A stretch of DNA of 64,000 bases from Galbibacter marinus (GTDB lineage: Bacteria; Bacteroidota; Bacteroidia; Flavobacteriales; Flavobacteriaceae), in assembly GCF_000300875.1 (NCBI RefSeq), contig NZ_AMSG01000011.1, positions 1 through 64,000 of the forward strand. Reading direction: 5' to 3'. Numbering within the stretch: the stretch's first letter is position 1; each line of letters opens with the position of its first letter. A model generated the notes under the pieces. That model was not told where the DNA came from and did not search any database. It saw only the letters and a program-made list of their open reading frames with translations. A program made the translations under genes and the position numbers. This document shows positions 1 to 8,659 of the stretch, in pieces.

Positions 1-31
1 AAAAAAGAAGTGGTTAAAAGTATCGTTTAAC

Positions 32-325
32 ATGCCTGCAAATAAAAAATACCTAACAACATCTCCATATCAAAAAATCGCTAAAACAACAGCCGCTTTT
101 ATTGGAGGATATATAGTGACTGAAACATTTTTCATTGCTTTGATTTCCTGGACTAACGCCAGTGCACTAATCTTCACATTAAGATATGCTGGATTTATTT
201 TATGGACCGCTTTGATGATACTTGCCTTTATAAGTAAAAACGGTTGGGTGATCTGGGGGGTTTATCTCTTAATTGCACTGTTATTCTACGGTGTTGCCCT
301 TCTGGGGGACCCAATGGCACTATAA
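32..325 (+). CDS. Small three-helix membrane protein beside PepSY gene
   Basis: A 97-residue protein with about three hydrophobic segments (roughly residues 20-40, 45-65 and 70-92) and a short basic N-terminus, so an inner-membrane protein is likely. I do not recognise a catalytic motif. It ends 17 bp before the PepSY-protein start on the same strand, which suggests co-transcription with the uptake genes downstream. Small membrane proteins of this kind often accompany PepSY-helix proteins in iron-uptake clusters of Bacteroidetes; assigning it to that role is inference from position. Sequence before position 32 is too short to tell whether the operon starts further upstream. Confidence 0.6.
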   Translation: MPANKKYLTTSPYQKIAKTTAAFIGGYIVTETFFIALISWTNASALIFTLRYAGFILWTALMILAFISKNGWVIWGVYLLIALLFYGVALLGDPMAL

Positions 326-342
326 CTTCTAATTCCATTTTC

Positions 343-1923
343 ATGAGCAACCGTATATATAATATTATCTTCCATACCCATACCCTTAGTGGTATCATTA
401 TAAGTGCATTGTTATATGTGATATTCTTCACAGGATCTATTTCCTTTTTAAGGGATGAGATCAATGCATGGGAAAGGAACGAGCCGATCGAAGAGCATTA
501 TTTTAGCACTATAGACTTTGACACTGCAATTCAAAATTTAGACTTTAAAGAAAAATTATATAGTAAAGACCTTAGTTTTTCACACCGGTATTACGAAAAG
601 AGGATTGCTGCTTTTGTTTCCAAGGCTAAGGACACTACTTTAAAAGAGGAAAACACCAAAACAAGAAGAAGAGGTTTTTTCTATCTAGACGCTGAAAAAA
701 ATATAAAGTCAGACTACACATCCAACTACTCCATGGGTGAATTTTTCTACCGACTTCACTTTTTTGCCCAATTAAACTTCTTTGGACGTTCAGGTTATTT
801 TTTATCAGGTATGGTTGCTTTGTTCTTTCTTTTTGCTGTGGTTACTGGGGTGATCATTCATTGGAAAAAAATAATCCCAAGCTTTTATGTCTTTCGTCCT
901 AAAGCAAAATGGAAAACCATCTGGACGGATTCTCATGTCGCTTTGGGATTAATAGGCCTACCCTATCAGTTTATGTTTGCCGTGACAGGGGCGTTTTTAA
1001 TCATTGGATATACAGTGATGTTGCCCCCAGTGCAAAAGGTACTTTATAATGACAACCCGAAGGAGCTAACTCAAGCCGCGCAAGATAGAGAGCAAGAAGA
1101 ATATCCTTTTATAGGAGAGGCTGCAGATTATAAGGTGTCCTACAACGAATTAATTAATAGAACCAAAGATAAATGGCCAGAACTAGTAATAAATGAACTC
1201 AAAGTAATTAATTACGGGGATAAAAATATGCATGTACAAGTAGGCGGGTCTCCAAAGTACAAAGACAAAATTTCAGGAGCGGGTCATTTAACCTATAGGT
1301 TAAGCGACATGAGTGTAGTCGCTATTAAAGATCCCTATAAAACCTCTTATGTTGAAAGCGCCGACCATATCCTTAGGAGATTGCATTATGGTGATTATGG
1401 CGGATATGGGATGAAATTAATTTATCTGGTTCTTGGGTTTATTACATGCTTTGTAATTATTTCAGGGGTCCTAATCTGGCTAGTAGCACGAGACAAAAAA
1501 CATGTAGCCAGCTATAAAAGACGTTTTAACTCATGGTTAGTACGGATCTATATGGCGGTATGTTTAGGATTATTCCCAGTGACGGCCGCGACCTTTAGCG
1601 CAGTAAAACTCTTTGCAACAGATACCATGTTGGATCGAAAAGCTTTTATTAGTCAAACCTTCTTTTGGACTTGGCTAGTGGTGACCATATTACTGCTTTT
1701 TAAAAAGGACCATTATACAATAAATAAGCTATGTCTTATCTGGGGAGGTATCCTTAGTTTCCTTGTTCCTATTAGCCAAGGATATGTAACAGGTAATTGG
1801 GTTTGGACTTCAATATCCAAAGGATATTCTCAACTGGTTGTTGTGGATCTTTTTTGGATCATATTAGCTTTGGTCTCACTTGGAGTATTACTCAAGCTTA
1901 AGAAAAAACCAGTTCATCCTTGA
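343..1923 (+). CDS. PepSY-associated TM helix protein (XusC/PiuB-like)
   Basis: A 526-residue inner-membrane protein. I chose the ATG at 343 because it lies just after the upstream stop and begins directly before the first helix; an earlier ATG at 244 would overlap the upstream gene out of frame. It has an N-terminal helix with a histidine-rich lead (HTHTLSG), a large extracytoplasmic loop, then helices near residues 155-180, 205-235, 355-390 and a C-terminal group. This is the architecture of PepSY-associated TM proteins, thought to act as reductases or membrane partners for iron-siderophore uptake. It is followed 113 bp later by a TonB receptor and then a DUF4374 lipoprotein, which supports an iron role. 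Electron-transfer activity is inferred, not shown. Confidence 0.8.
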   Translation: MSNRIYNIIFHTHTLSGIIISALLYVIFFTGSISFLRDEINAWERNEPIEEHYFSTIDFDTAIQNLDFKEKLYSKDLSFSHRYYEKRIAAFVSKAKDTTLKEENTKTRRRGFFYLDAEKNIKSDYTSNYSMGEFFYRLHFFAQLNFFGRSGYFLSGMVALFFLFAVVTGVIIHWKKIIPSFYVFRPKAKWKTIWTDSHVALGLIGLPYQFMFAVTGAFLIIGYTVMLPPVQKVLYNDNPKELTQAAQDREQEEYPFIGEAADYKVSYNELINRTKDKWPELVINELKVINYGDKNMHVQVGGSPKYKDKISGAGHLTYRLSDMSVVAIKDPYKTSYVESADHILRRLHYGDYGGYGMKLIYLVLGFITCFVIISGVLIWLVARDKKHVASYKRRFNSWLVRIYMAVCLGLFPVTAATFSAVKLFATDTMLDRKAFISQTFFWTWLVVTILLLFKKDHYTINKLCLIWGGILSFLVPISQGYVTGNWVWTSISKGYSQLVVVDLFWIILALVSLGVLLKLKKKPVHP

Positions 1924-2036
1924 AGTTGAATTATTCCGTATTACGTAGGTAATTATCCGTTTTGCGTACCTCTCTACCCATGCAAATGAAATACTTTCGC
2001 GTAAAATTTATATTAATCGAGTCTAAATAAAAATAA

Positions 2037-4418
2037 ATGCATACCATATTTTCAAGAGCCTTATTTTTACTATGCGCAGTTGTTTGCTCTTTATCATCCT
2101 TTTCACAGCAGAACCAATTCACCGTTGATGGCCATGTTAGGGACGCAAATGGAAATCCAATTATCGGTGCTTCTGTTATTATAGAAAGCATCAATAAAGG
2201 AGTCTCAACAGATGAAAATGGTTATTTCTCTTTACCTCTTAATGGCAATGCACAGGCCTATTCTTTAAATGTTATTTCTTTGGGATTTAAGCAAAAGTCT
2301 ATCCTTATTGATTCAAATACAACTTTGAACCAGTCTTTTGATATTGTATTAGAAGAATCATCCGTGGATCTTAGTGAAGTGGTGGTTTCTGGGAAAAGTA
2401 TCGTTAATCAAGTTAAAGAAAAAGCTTTCAATGTAAATGTTATTGATGCCAAAAAGTTACACAACACCACATTAGATATCGGAGGTGCTTTAAATAGAAC
2501 TTCAGGGATTAGGGTTCGTGAGAGTGGCGGTGTGGGTTCTGATATGAAATTATCTCTTAACGGATTTACGGGAAATCAGGTACGTTTTTTTATTGACGGA
2601 ATTCCAATGGACAATTTCGGCTCATCGTTTCAACTCAATAATATTCCAATAGGTCTAGCTGAACGGATCGAGGTTTACAAAGGAGTAGTTCCCATCGGAT
2701 TGGGAGGTGATGCCTTGGGAGGTGCGATTAATATCATTACAAACACTTTTAAAAAAAGTCACTTAGATGCCTCCTATTCATTTGGTTCGTTTAATACCCA
2801 TCGATCGATGGTCAATGCAATTTATGTGTCTAAATCTGGTTTTACCGCCCAACTGAATGCTTATCAAAACTATTCAGATAACGATTATAAAATTGAGGTA
2901 GAAACCGCTGATCTTCAAACAGGTGAATACTATCCAAATGAAATCGTTAGGCGCTTTCACGATAGGTATCACAATGAAACCGTAATAGCCAATATTGGAG
3001 TGGTCAACAAAACCTATGCAGATCAATTGTTATTTGGAATAACCTTGGGAAGTAATTTTAAAGAAATTCAAACCAGAGCAAGAGCTGATAGTCCACCATA
3101 TGGGGGATTACACAGAAAAGGTAGCATTATTATGCCAAGTTTAAAGTACATCAAAAATGACTTTATTGTTAAGGGTCTGAACGCTAGAATTAACGCCAAT
3201 ATTAATTTAGGTAGAGAACAAAATATAGACACCCTTCACAGAAGGTATAATTGGTTGGGGGAATTTATCGAGTACGAGGGTCCTGGTGGTGAGCGCTCTT
3301 ACTCTTTGTATAAATTCAAAAATAATTTAGGAATCGCCACCGCAAGCTTTGATTACAAATTCGCTGACAAACACGCTTTGGCCTTAAGTAATACCTTAAA
3401 CACCTTCAATAGGAAAGGTGAGGATCAGTTAAGGCCTGATAACCAAGATTATGAACAACCCAGAAAAACCATGAAAAACATCATTGGTTTAGGCTATGGA
3501 TATGAGGCAGATAATTGGAATGTAAATGTATTTACTAAGCATTATTTTCAGCAAAATAAGTTCAGTCTAGCATTGGATTCTGAGACCCCAGGTGAACTGA
3601 TGTACCACAAACGGACAAACACATTCAACTTTCTAGGTTATGGGCTGGCTCTAACCCATTTCATTAATGATGACTTACAAATAAAGGCTTCTTTTGAAAA
3701 AAGTTATAGAATGCCCGAAAATGAAGAACTCTATGGTGATTTAATCAACTTAGAAGGAAATATAGACTTGAAGCCTGAGAAAAGTTATAACTATAACCTT
3801 GGTGCCAGTTATTGGTGGCGGTTTAAAAATCGACAACACCTTTACTTTAACATCAACGGTTTCTACAGAGATGCAAGTGATTTTATACGACCTGTGCTAA
3901 ATAGAAACCAAGTCATGCAAGTGATGGATAATTTGGGAAGTGTAACCAATGTAGGCGTTGAGTCTGAAATAAAATATCAATTCGGCAATAGATTCTCTGC
4001 CGGAGTGAACTTAACCTATCAGTCCCTTAGGAACAATACCAAATACGAGGGTGGTCAAACCACCGAAAGTGCTGTTTACCGAGACCGAATCCCTAATATG
4101 CCCTATTTATATGGGAATGCTGATATGAGCTACACCTTCCATGATGTAGGTGGGGTAAATAACAGCCTGACTATCGGTTACAACATGCTTTATGTACACG
4201 CCTTCTACCTCTACTGGCCTAGTCGAGGCTCAGCGGAAGGTAAATATGGAGTTCCGGAACAAATCGCTCAGGATTTAAACTTAACCTACACTTGGAAAAA
4301 TGACTTACAATTCACCCTTGAATGTAGAAATATCTTTAACAAAAACCTTTATGATAATTTCAGTATTCAAAAACCAGGGCGAAGCTTTACTGGTAAGATT
4401 AAATACACATTTTTATGA
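2037..4418 (+). CDS. TonB-dependent siderophore/iron-type receptor
   Basis: A 793-residue outer-membrane receptor. A signal peptide (about residues 1-23, ending near SFSQQ) is followed by a carboxypeptidase-regulatory-like domain (about 27-110), a plug domain (about 115-225, containing VRFFIDGIPMDNFG and GLGGDALGGAINIIT) and a beta-barrel ending in the aromatic-rich strand GKIKYTFL. The length and lack of the SusC signature fit a siderophore or metal-chelate receptor better than a glycan SusC. Neighbours are a PepSY membrane protein upstream and a DUF4374 lipoprotein 89 bp downstream, an arrangement like xusABC. Ligand cannot be read from sequence. Confidence 0.85.
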   Translation: MHTIFSRALFLLCAVVCSLSSFSQQNQFTVDGHVRDANGNPIIGASVIIESINKGVSTDENGYFSLPLNGNAQAYSLNVISLGFKQKSILIDSNTTLNQSFDIVLEESSVDLSEVVVSGKSIVNQVKEKAFNVNVIDAKKLHNTTLDIGGALNRTSGIRVRESGGVGSDMKLSLNGFTGNQVRFFIDGIPMDNFGSSFQLNNIPIGLAERIEVYKGVVPIGLGGDALGGAINIITNTFKKSHLDASYSFGSFNTHRSMVNAIYVSKSGFTAQLNAYQNYSDNDYKIEVETADLQTGEYYPNEIVRRFHDRYHNETVIANIGVVNKTYADQLLFGITLGSNFKEIQTRARADSPPYGGLHRKGSIIMPSLKYIKNDFIVKGLNARINANINLGREQNIDTLHRRYNWLGEFIEYEGPGGERSYSLYKFKNNLGIATASFDYKFADKHALALSNTLNTFNRKGEDQLRPDNQDYEQPRKTMKNIIGLGYGYEADNWNVNVFTKHYFQQNKFSLALDSETPGELMYHKRTNTFNFLGYGLALTHFINDDLQIKASFEKSYRMPENEELYGDLINLEGNIDLKPEKSYNYNLGASYWWRFKNRQHLYFNINGFYRDASDFIRPVLNRNQVMQVMDNLGSVTNVGVESEIKYQFGNRFSAGVNLTYQSLRNNTKYEGGQTTESAVYRDRIPNMPYLYGNADMSYTFHDVGGVNNSLTIGYNMLYVHAFYLYWPSRGSAEGKYGVPEQIAQDLNLTYTWKNDLQFTLECRNIFNKNLYDNFSIQKPGRSFTGKIKYTFL

Positions 4419-4507
4419 TAAATGCTAGCCAAAAACACGATTAAGAGCATAGCCTACTATAAGTAATCTGAAACATTAAATAATTAAATAACATTAAATT
4501 TTAACTC

Positions 4508-5776
4508 ATGATCAAGCAATCTAATTATTACTTTGGTTTATTATTAGGAGCCGCACTTCTTACCGCGTGTAGTAGTGATGACGGTGCGACCAATCCAGAT
4601 GAAGGTGGTGAAAATCCAACAGCTGAGCCGCAATATTTAATTACAGCAACACCTACTACTGCAGGGTCAGAGGGTGTGGCTGATTACATTTTATCAACTG
4701 AAGATCTTACTCAGGGTAGTATTTCTACTGATGGAAATGGTGTAGAACAAGACGGTACTTATCGTTATTACGAAACTCATAATAATAAGTTTTTTAGTTT
4801 CTTATACGGACAAGGAAATCCAGGAGCTGTCACTACATATCAGTTAGATGGCAAAAGCAAGTTGCAAAAATTATCAGACTTTCAAGCTGAGACTGTTCAA
4901 GCCTTTGCTCCTGTAAATGATGATATTCTGATGATCAAAATTTCAAGGAATGCGGAATCTCCATTTGCCTATTGGTATCAGCTGGATACCGAAGCTTCTC
5001 AGTTCACTGCTGAGGGTCAAATCAACACTCAAGAATTAGCAAATAAGGAAAATGGAGAAATAGCATTCTTTTCATGGATTACTCAGGTAGGCGATAAAGT
5101 GTTCTTGCCATATTTTACTATGAAGGCTTGTTGTAACGATTCATGGGGAACAGACTATCCAGACGAAGCGAACATCGCTGTGTATTCATATCCGGAAATG
5201 ACATTGGAAACTGTTATTCACGATAATCGAACTAGCTTTATAGGTAGGTATTTCAACAACGGGCTTTCAGTTGATGAAAATGGCGATGCCTATGCTTTTT
5301 CATCAGCTATTGCGACCACAAACAATGAAGTAAGCACTACAAAATCATCATCTGTGACACGAATTAAAGCTGGAACTTTGGAATTCGATCAAGATTATTT
5401 ATTTGATTTAGAAGCTGCCTCTGGTGGTTATTACCTCACTGACCACACTTATGTTGGTAATGGAAAAGTCATAGGGATATTCTTAGAAGAAAAGACTTCA
5501 AGCTATGCCACAGGAAATAGATTTGCTCTAATCGATCTACATAACCAAACCTTAGACTGGATTACAGGATTACCTAGTCCAGAAAACATACTTAGTGTTA
5601 CCAATGGAATGAACAGTTATGTATCAGAGAATAAAACAAATGTTTTTGTCGGAATAACCACTGAAACTGGAAGTTTCATATATAACATTGATATAGCAAG
5701 TAATACAGCTACCCAAGGCATTGAAGTACAAGGAGGTCAGATCACTGCGATAAACAAACTAAATCCCGTAAAATAA
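4508..5776 (+). CDS. DUF4374 surface lipoprotein (XusB-like)
   Basis: A 422-residue protein with a lipoprotein signal (hydrophobic stretch then LLTAC, Cys at about 21) and an acidic, Ser/Asp-rich segment directly after the Cys (SSDDG), a signal often linked to surface export in Bacteroidetes. The remainder is compatible with a beta-propeller of the DUF4374 family. In Bacteroides thetaiotaomicron a lipoprotein of this type (XusB) works with a TonB receptor to capture xenosiderophores. Here it is the last gene of the PepSY-TonB-lipoprotein series and is followed by a good terminator, which supports a single operon. The family call is from recognition of the sequence; the siderophore role is inference. 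Confidence 0.75.
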   Translation: MIKQSNYYFGLLLGAALLTACSSDDGATNPDEGGENPTAEPQYLITATPTTAGSEGVADYILSTEDLTQGSISTDGNGVEQDGTYRYYETHNNKFFSFLYGQGNPGAVTTYQLDGKSKLQKLSDFQAETVQAFAPVNDDILMIKISRNAESPFAYWYQLDTEASQFTAEGQINTQELANKENGEIAFFSWITQVGDKVFLPYFTMKACCNDSWGTDYPDEANIAVYSYPEMTLETVIHDNRTSFIGRYFNNGLSVDENGDAYAFSSAIATTNNEVSTTKSSSVTRIKAGTLEFDQDYLFDLEAASGGYYLTDHTYVGNGKVIGIFLEEKTSSYATGNRFALIDLHNQTLDWITGLPSPENILSVTNGMNSYVSENKTNVFVGITTETGSFIYNIDIASNTATQGIEVQGGQITAINKLNPVK

Positions 5777-5841
5777 AGCTTCATAAATTGTAGTTAGTTA
5801 AAGATGGCATGTTTAGTGCATGTGTATTTTTTAAATCCACG

Positions 5842-5880
5842 CCCCGATAAAGAATGAAATTTCTATCGGGGTATTTTCTT
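5842..5880 (+). terminator. Intrinsic terminator of the uptake operon
   Basis: CCCCGATA (5842-5849) pairs with TATCGGGG (5864-5871), giving an 8-bp stem with a 14-nt loop, followed by a T-rich run to about 5882. It lies 65 bp after the DUF4374 gene and before the convergent sulfatase gene. Confidence 0.8.
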
Positions 5881-5974
5881 TTTTAATAGGATCCATTTTC
5901 AAATAATTTTTAACAAAAAGTAAGAGGTTAGTTCAAAGTAAAAAAACTAATTTATAAAAAGGCTACCAAAAAGT

Positions 5975-7501
5975 CTATGGATTTGACCCCTGTGAGATAT
6001 CAAAGCCTCCAATAACGCGTTCATAATACTCAATCATTTCTTTGAGCTTCCCAGGTTTTAAAGTAGCTAGATTATCCTTCTGACCTTCATCCTTAAACAA
6101 GTTATACAGCTGATATTCACTTGTATTCCCCAGTTCGATATTCACTTGCTTATTAATTGCTAGTCCATTATAAGGCGGAATCATAACCCATTTCCCTTTT
6201 CTTAAGGCAGTACGGGATGCGGCCTCCATAATCAAGGCTTCTCTACCCTGCTTACTATCCCCTAGTAGAACAGGAAGTAAATCTTTACTATCTAAAGTAT
6301 TGTTCTCTGCGCCTATTAAGCTGGCTAAAGAACCATAAAAATCTAATTGGCTTACCATTGCATCAGATACCTTAGGCTGAATTCTTCCTTTCCAGTAGGT
6401 AATAAAAGGTACTCGGGTTCCAGCCTCAAAAAGACTATACTTCCCTCCTTTTAAACCTGCGTTAGGATCATGTTTTCCAATTTTCTCCACAGCCTGATCG
6501 TAATACCCATCATTTAAAACGGGCCCATTATCACTGGAGAATATCACTAAGGTGTTTTCTAACAAACCTTCTTCCTTAAGGGTATTCATAAACTCACCAA
6601 TAACCCAATCTGCTTCTAAGATCACATCGCCGCAAGGTCCCATTGTTGATTTACCCACAAATCGTGGACTAGGTGTTCTCGGTACATGGGGTTGTTGTAA
6701 TCCGAAATACAGAAAGAAAGGTTCGTTTTTATGCGCCTTCACGTAATCTTGTGCCTTTTTAAGAAAATGGTCAGCCATCTGATCGTCTTTCCATTTTGCT
6801 GCTTCTCCCCCTTTCATAAAACCAATGCGAGGGATCCCATTCACCACACTGTTATTATGACCATGATGCCATTTCATCTTAAGTAATTCTGGATTTGAAA
6901 TAGCGGTAGGTTCTCCCTTAAAGTTTTCTGAGTAACTCACCTCTATGGGATCGTTGGGATCCAGACCTACTACTCTACCATCTTCTATGTATACTGTTGG
7001 CACCCGGTCATGAGTAGCGGCCATAATATGCGAATAATCAAACCCAACCTCATTAGGCCCTGGTGAAATATGTTCGTTCCAATTGACATGCCCTGTACCT
7101 AAGCCAAGGTGCCATTTTCCAACGACAGCAGTATGATAACCTTCGGCATCAAACATCTTTGGTAAAGTCTGCTGCTCTGTTGAAATTAGTAGCGGAGCTG
7201 TTCCTGGAAGGATCTTAGCATCTTTATTACGCCAGGGATAACTTCCCGTTAAAATAGCATAGCGGCTTGGTGTACATGTCGCAGAGGTTGCATAACCATT
7301 GGTAAAGCGTAGACCTTCTTTAGCTAGTGCATCTATATGTGGTGTTTGTAGTTCTGTTGCTCCATAACTACTGAGATCTCCATAACTACTGAGATCTCCA
7401 TATCCTAAATCATCTAAATATAGAATCACCACATTGGGTTTTTCTACTTCCATGGTTGTGGTATCTGTGGTTTTGGTTTCTTGTTTACAACTCAGAAACA
7501 A
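5975..7501 (-). CDS. S1-family sulfatase, lipoprotein, start codon unclear
   Basis: Formylglycine-dependent sulfatase of about 508 residues, removing sulfate esters, probably from glycans at the cell surface or periplasm. Metal ligands DD (about 30-31), the CTPSR active-site motif (Cys 76 matures to formylglycine), GKWHLG and a C-terminal domain near FSSDNGPV are all present. The frame opens with TTG at 7501, just before LSC; reading further upstream in frame gives a typical lipoprotein signal (basic residues, then LLCSLTTVLFLSC) but no in-frame ATG before a stop at 7609. So either a non-ATG start is used or the start has been lost. A perfect 18-bp tandem duplication adds six residues (repeat of GDLSSY) beside the metal site. 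The gene stands alone; the substrate is unknown. Confidence 0.8.
   Translation of the reverse strand: MFLSCKQETKTTDTTTMEVEKPNVVILYLDDLGYGDLSSYGDLSSYGATELQTPHIDALAKEGLRFTNGYATSATCTPSRYAILTGSYPWRNKDAKILPGTAPLLISTEQQTLPKMFDAEGYHTAVVGKWHLGLGTGHVNWNEHISPGPNEVGFDYSHIMAATHDRVPTVYIEDGRVVGLDPNDPIEVSYSENFKGEPTAISNPELLKMKWHHGHNNSVVNGIPRIGFMKGGEAAKWKDDQMADHFLKKAQDYVKAHKNEPFFLYFGLQQPHVPRTPSPRFVGKSTMGPCGDVILEADWVIGEFMNTLKEEGLLENTLVIFSSDNGPVLNDGYYDQAVEKIGKHDPNAGLKGGKYSLFEAGTRVPFITYWKGRIQPKVSDAMVSQLDFYGSLASLIGAENNTLDSKDLLPVLLGDSKQGREALIMEAASRTALRKGKWVMIPPYNGLAINKQVNIELGNTSEYQLYNLFKDEGQKDNLATLKPGKLKEMIEYYERVIGGFDISQGSNP
7362..7397 (-). repeat. Perfect 18-bp tandem duplication inside the sulfatase
   Basis: The 18-bp unit at 7362-7379 is repeated exactly at 7380-7397. 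It keeps the frame and doubles the residues GDLSSY right after the DDLGY metal-binding segment. Related sulfatases have a single copy at this place. Confidence 0.9.
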
Positions 7502-8659
7502 TACAGTAGTTAAGCTACATAGTAGCCTAGCAATATTCCGTAGGATTTTTGAAGGTCTTTTTATAGATGGGTAAATTATTATAAAGCAGTTTGATTCCTT
7601 GAATTCTTAAAAAAATAAAGATATATATTTTTGCTTAACATCCTTAAGAAAAATTTATGCGGATTACTATCGCTAGTATTTCCTAGCTGCGAATTCTTTA
7701 GCAGTTAAGATAGGTAGCCAGTGGAGGAATATCCAAGACCTCCTATTAGGATTAAACTTGTCCTAGGCTCAACAATTCCAGTCCTGTGCCTAGCAGGTCC
7801 AGTGCTACTGCAGCTTTAATTTGTCATTGATCATTGGAATTCCATAACGAACAAAATTACTACTCCTTAAAGCGAATAAAACCCCAGGTTCTTTTAATCT
7901 CTTTATCTACCTCTTTTGGATCCACCTCATCCGTATAAAAGTAATATATACTTGCAGTTCAGCGATGATAACGAGATTAGTACTAATGAACCATTTCAGA
8001 GCCCAACACGTACACCTATACTGATCTACAAACAAACACTTTTCTTTCCTTAACTGGAGCTATAGAGAGCGTATATTACTGATTATAAATTTGATCCCTA
8101 TATATTATAGAGGATACAGAGAGAAAGGTAATCTCCTTGGCTTGAAAAGCGAATTCGGCTGGTTAAAACCGAAAGGATAGATCGTAACACTTACATTTAG
8201 CCAAAAGTGTTAAAATTTAAAAAAATGAAAAATGTAAAACTAGATAGCAACACCAAATACGATGGGAGAACAATTGTCGTGAAGCCAAAGGGAATTGTGG
8301 CCTATCATAAGACTTTTATATCTGAAGATTGTCCAACATAAATATCCTTCACGGAAAAGAAGGAGTATTTTATTGTATCTAAATGGTAAAAAGTTATGTT
8401 TCTATGTTTTGGAATAGGAGATCGACGACATCCTAAGAGGATACCAGGAATACATCGACCAACAAATTGAAGATATCCTTAGAGAAATGGAAAATTTCAT
8501 TACTATAGAGCGGTGTTTTATAAATTAGTCTACCCTAACAGTTACAAGAAAAATAGAAGAATTCAGAATCATGAAATATGATTTATTTTGTCAAAGTAGA
8601 TCAGGTTCAAGGTATTTAATTTGTCGAATCGCAGATTTTCGATTAAGTTGCAATAGTAT
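7502..8659 (+). other. Gene-poor, decayed stretch
   Basis: No full gene is seen in about 1.16 kb. Coding-like scraps remain. On the minus strand around 7861-7955 there is an open frame with acidic and basic residues (YTDEVDPKEVDKEIKRTWGF) ending in a stop. On the plus strand there is a 38-codon frame at 8225-8341 and an amphipathic stretch (EIDDILRGYQEYIDQQIEDI) at about 8418-8527, closed at both ends by stops. None is recognised. The upstream signal-peptide part of the sulfatase also lies at 7502-7550. Confidence 0.5.
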
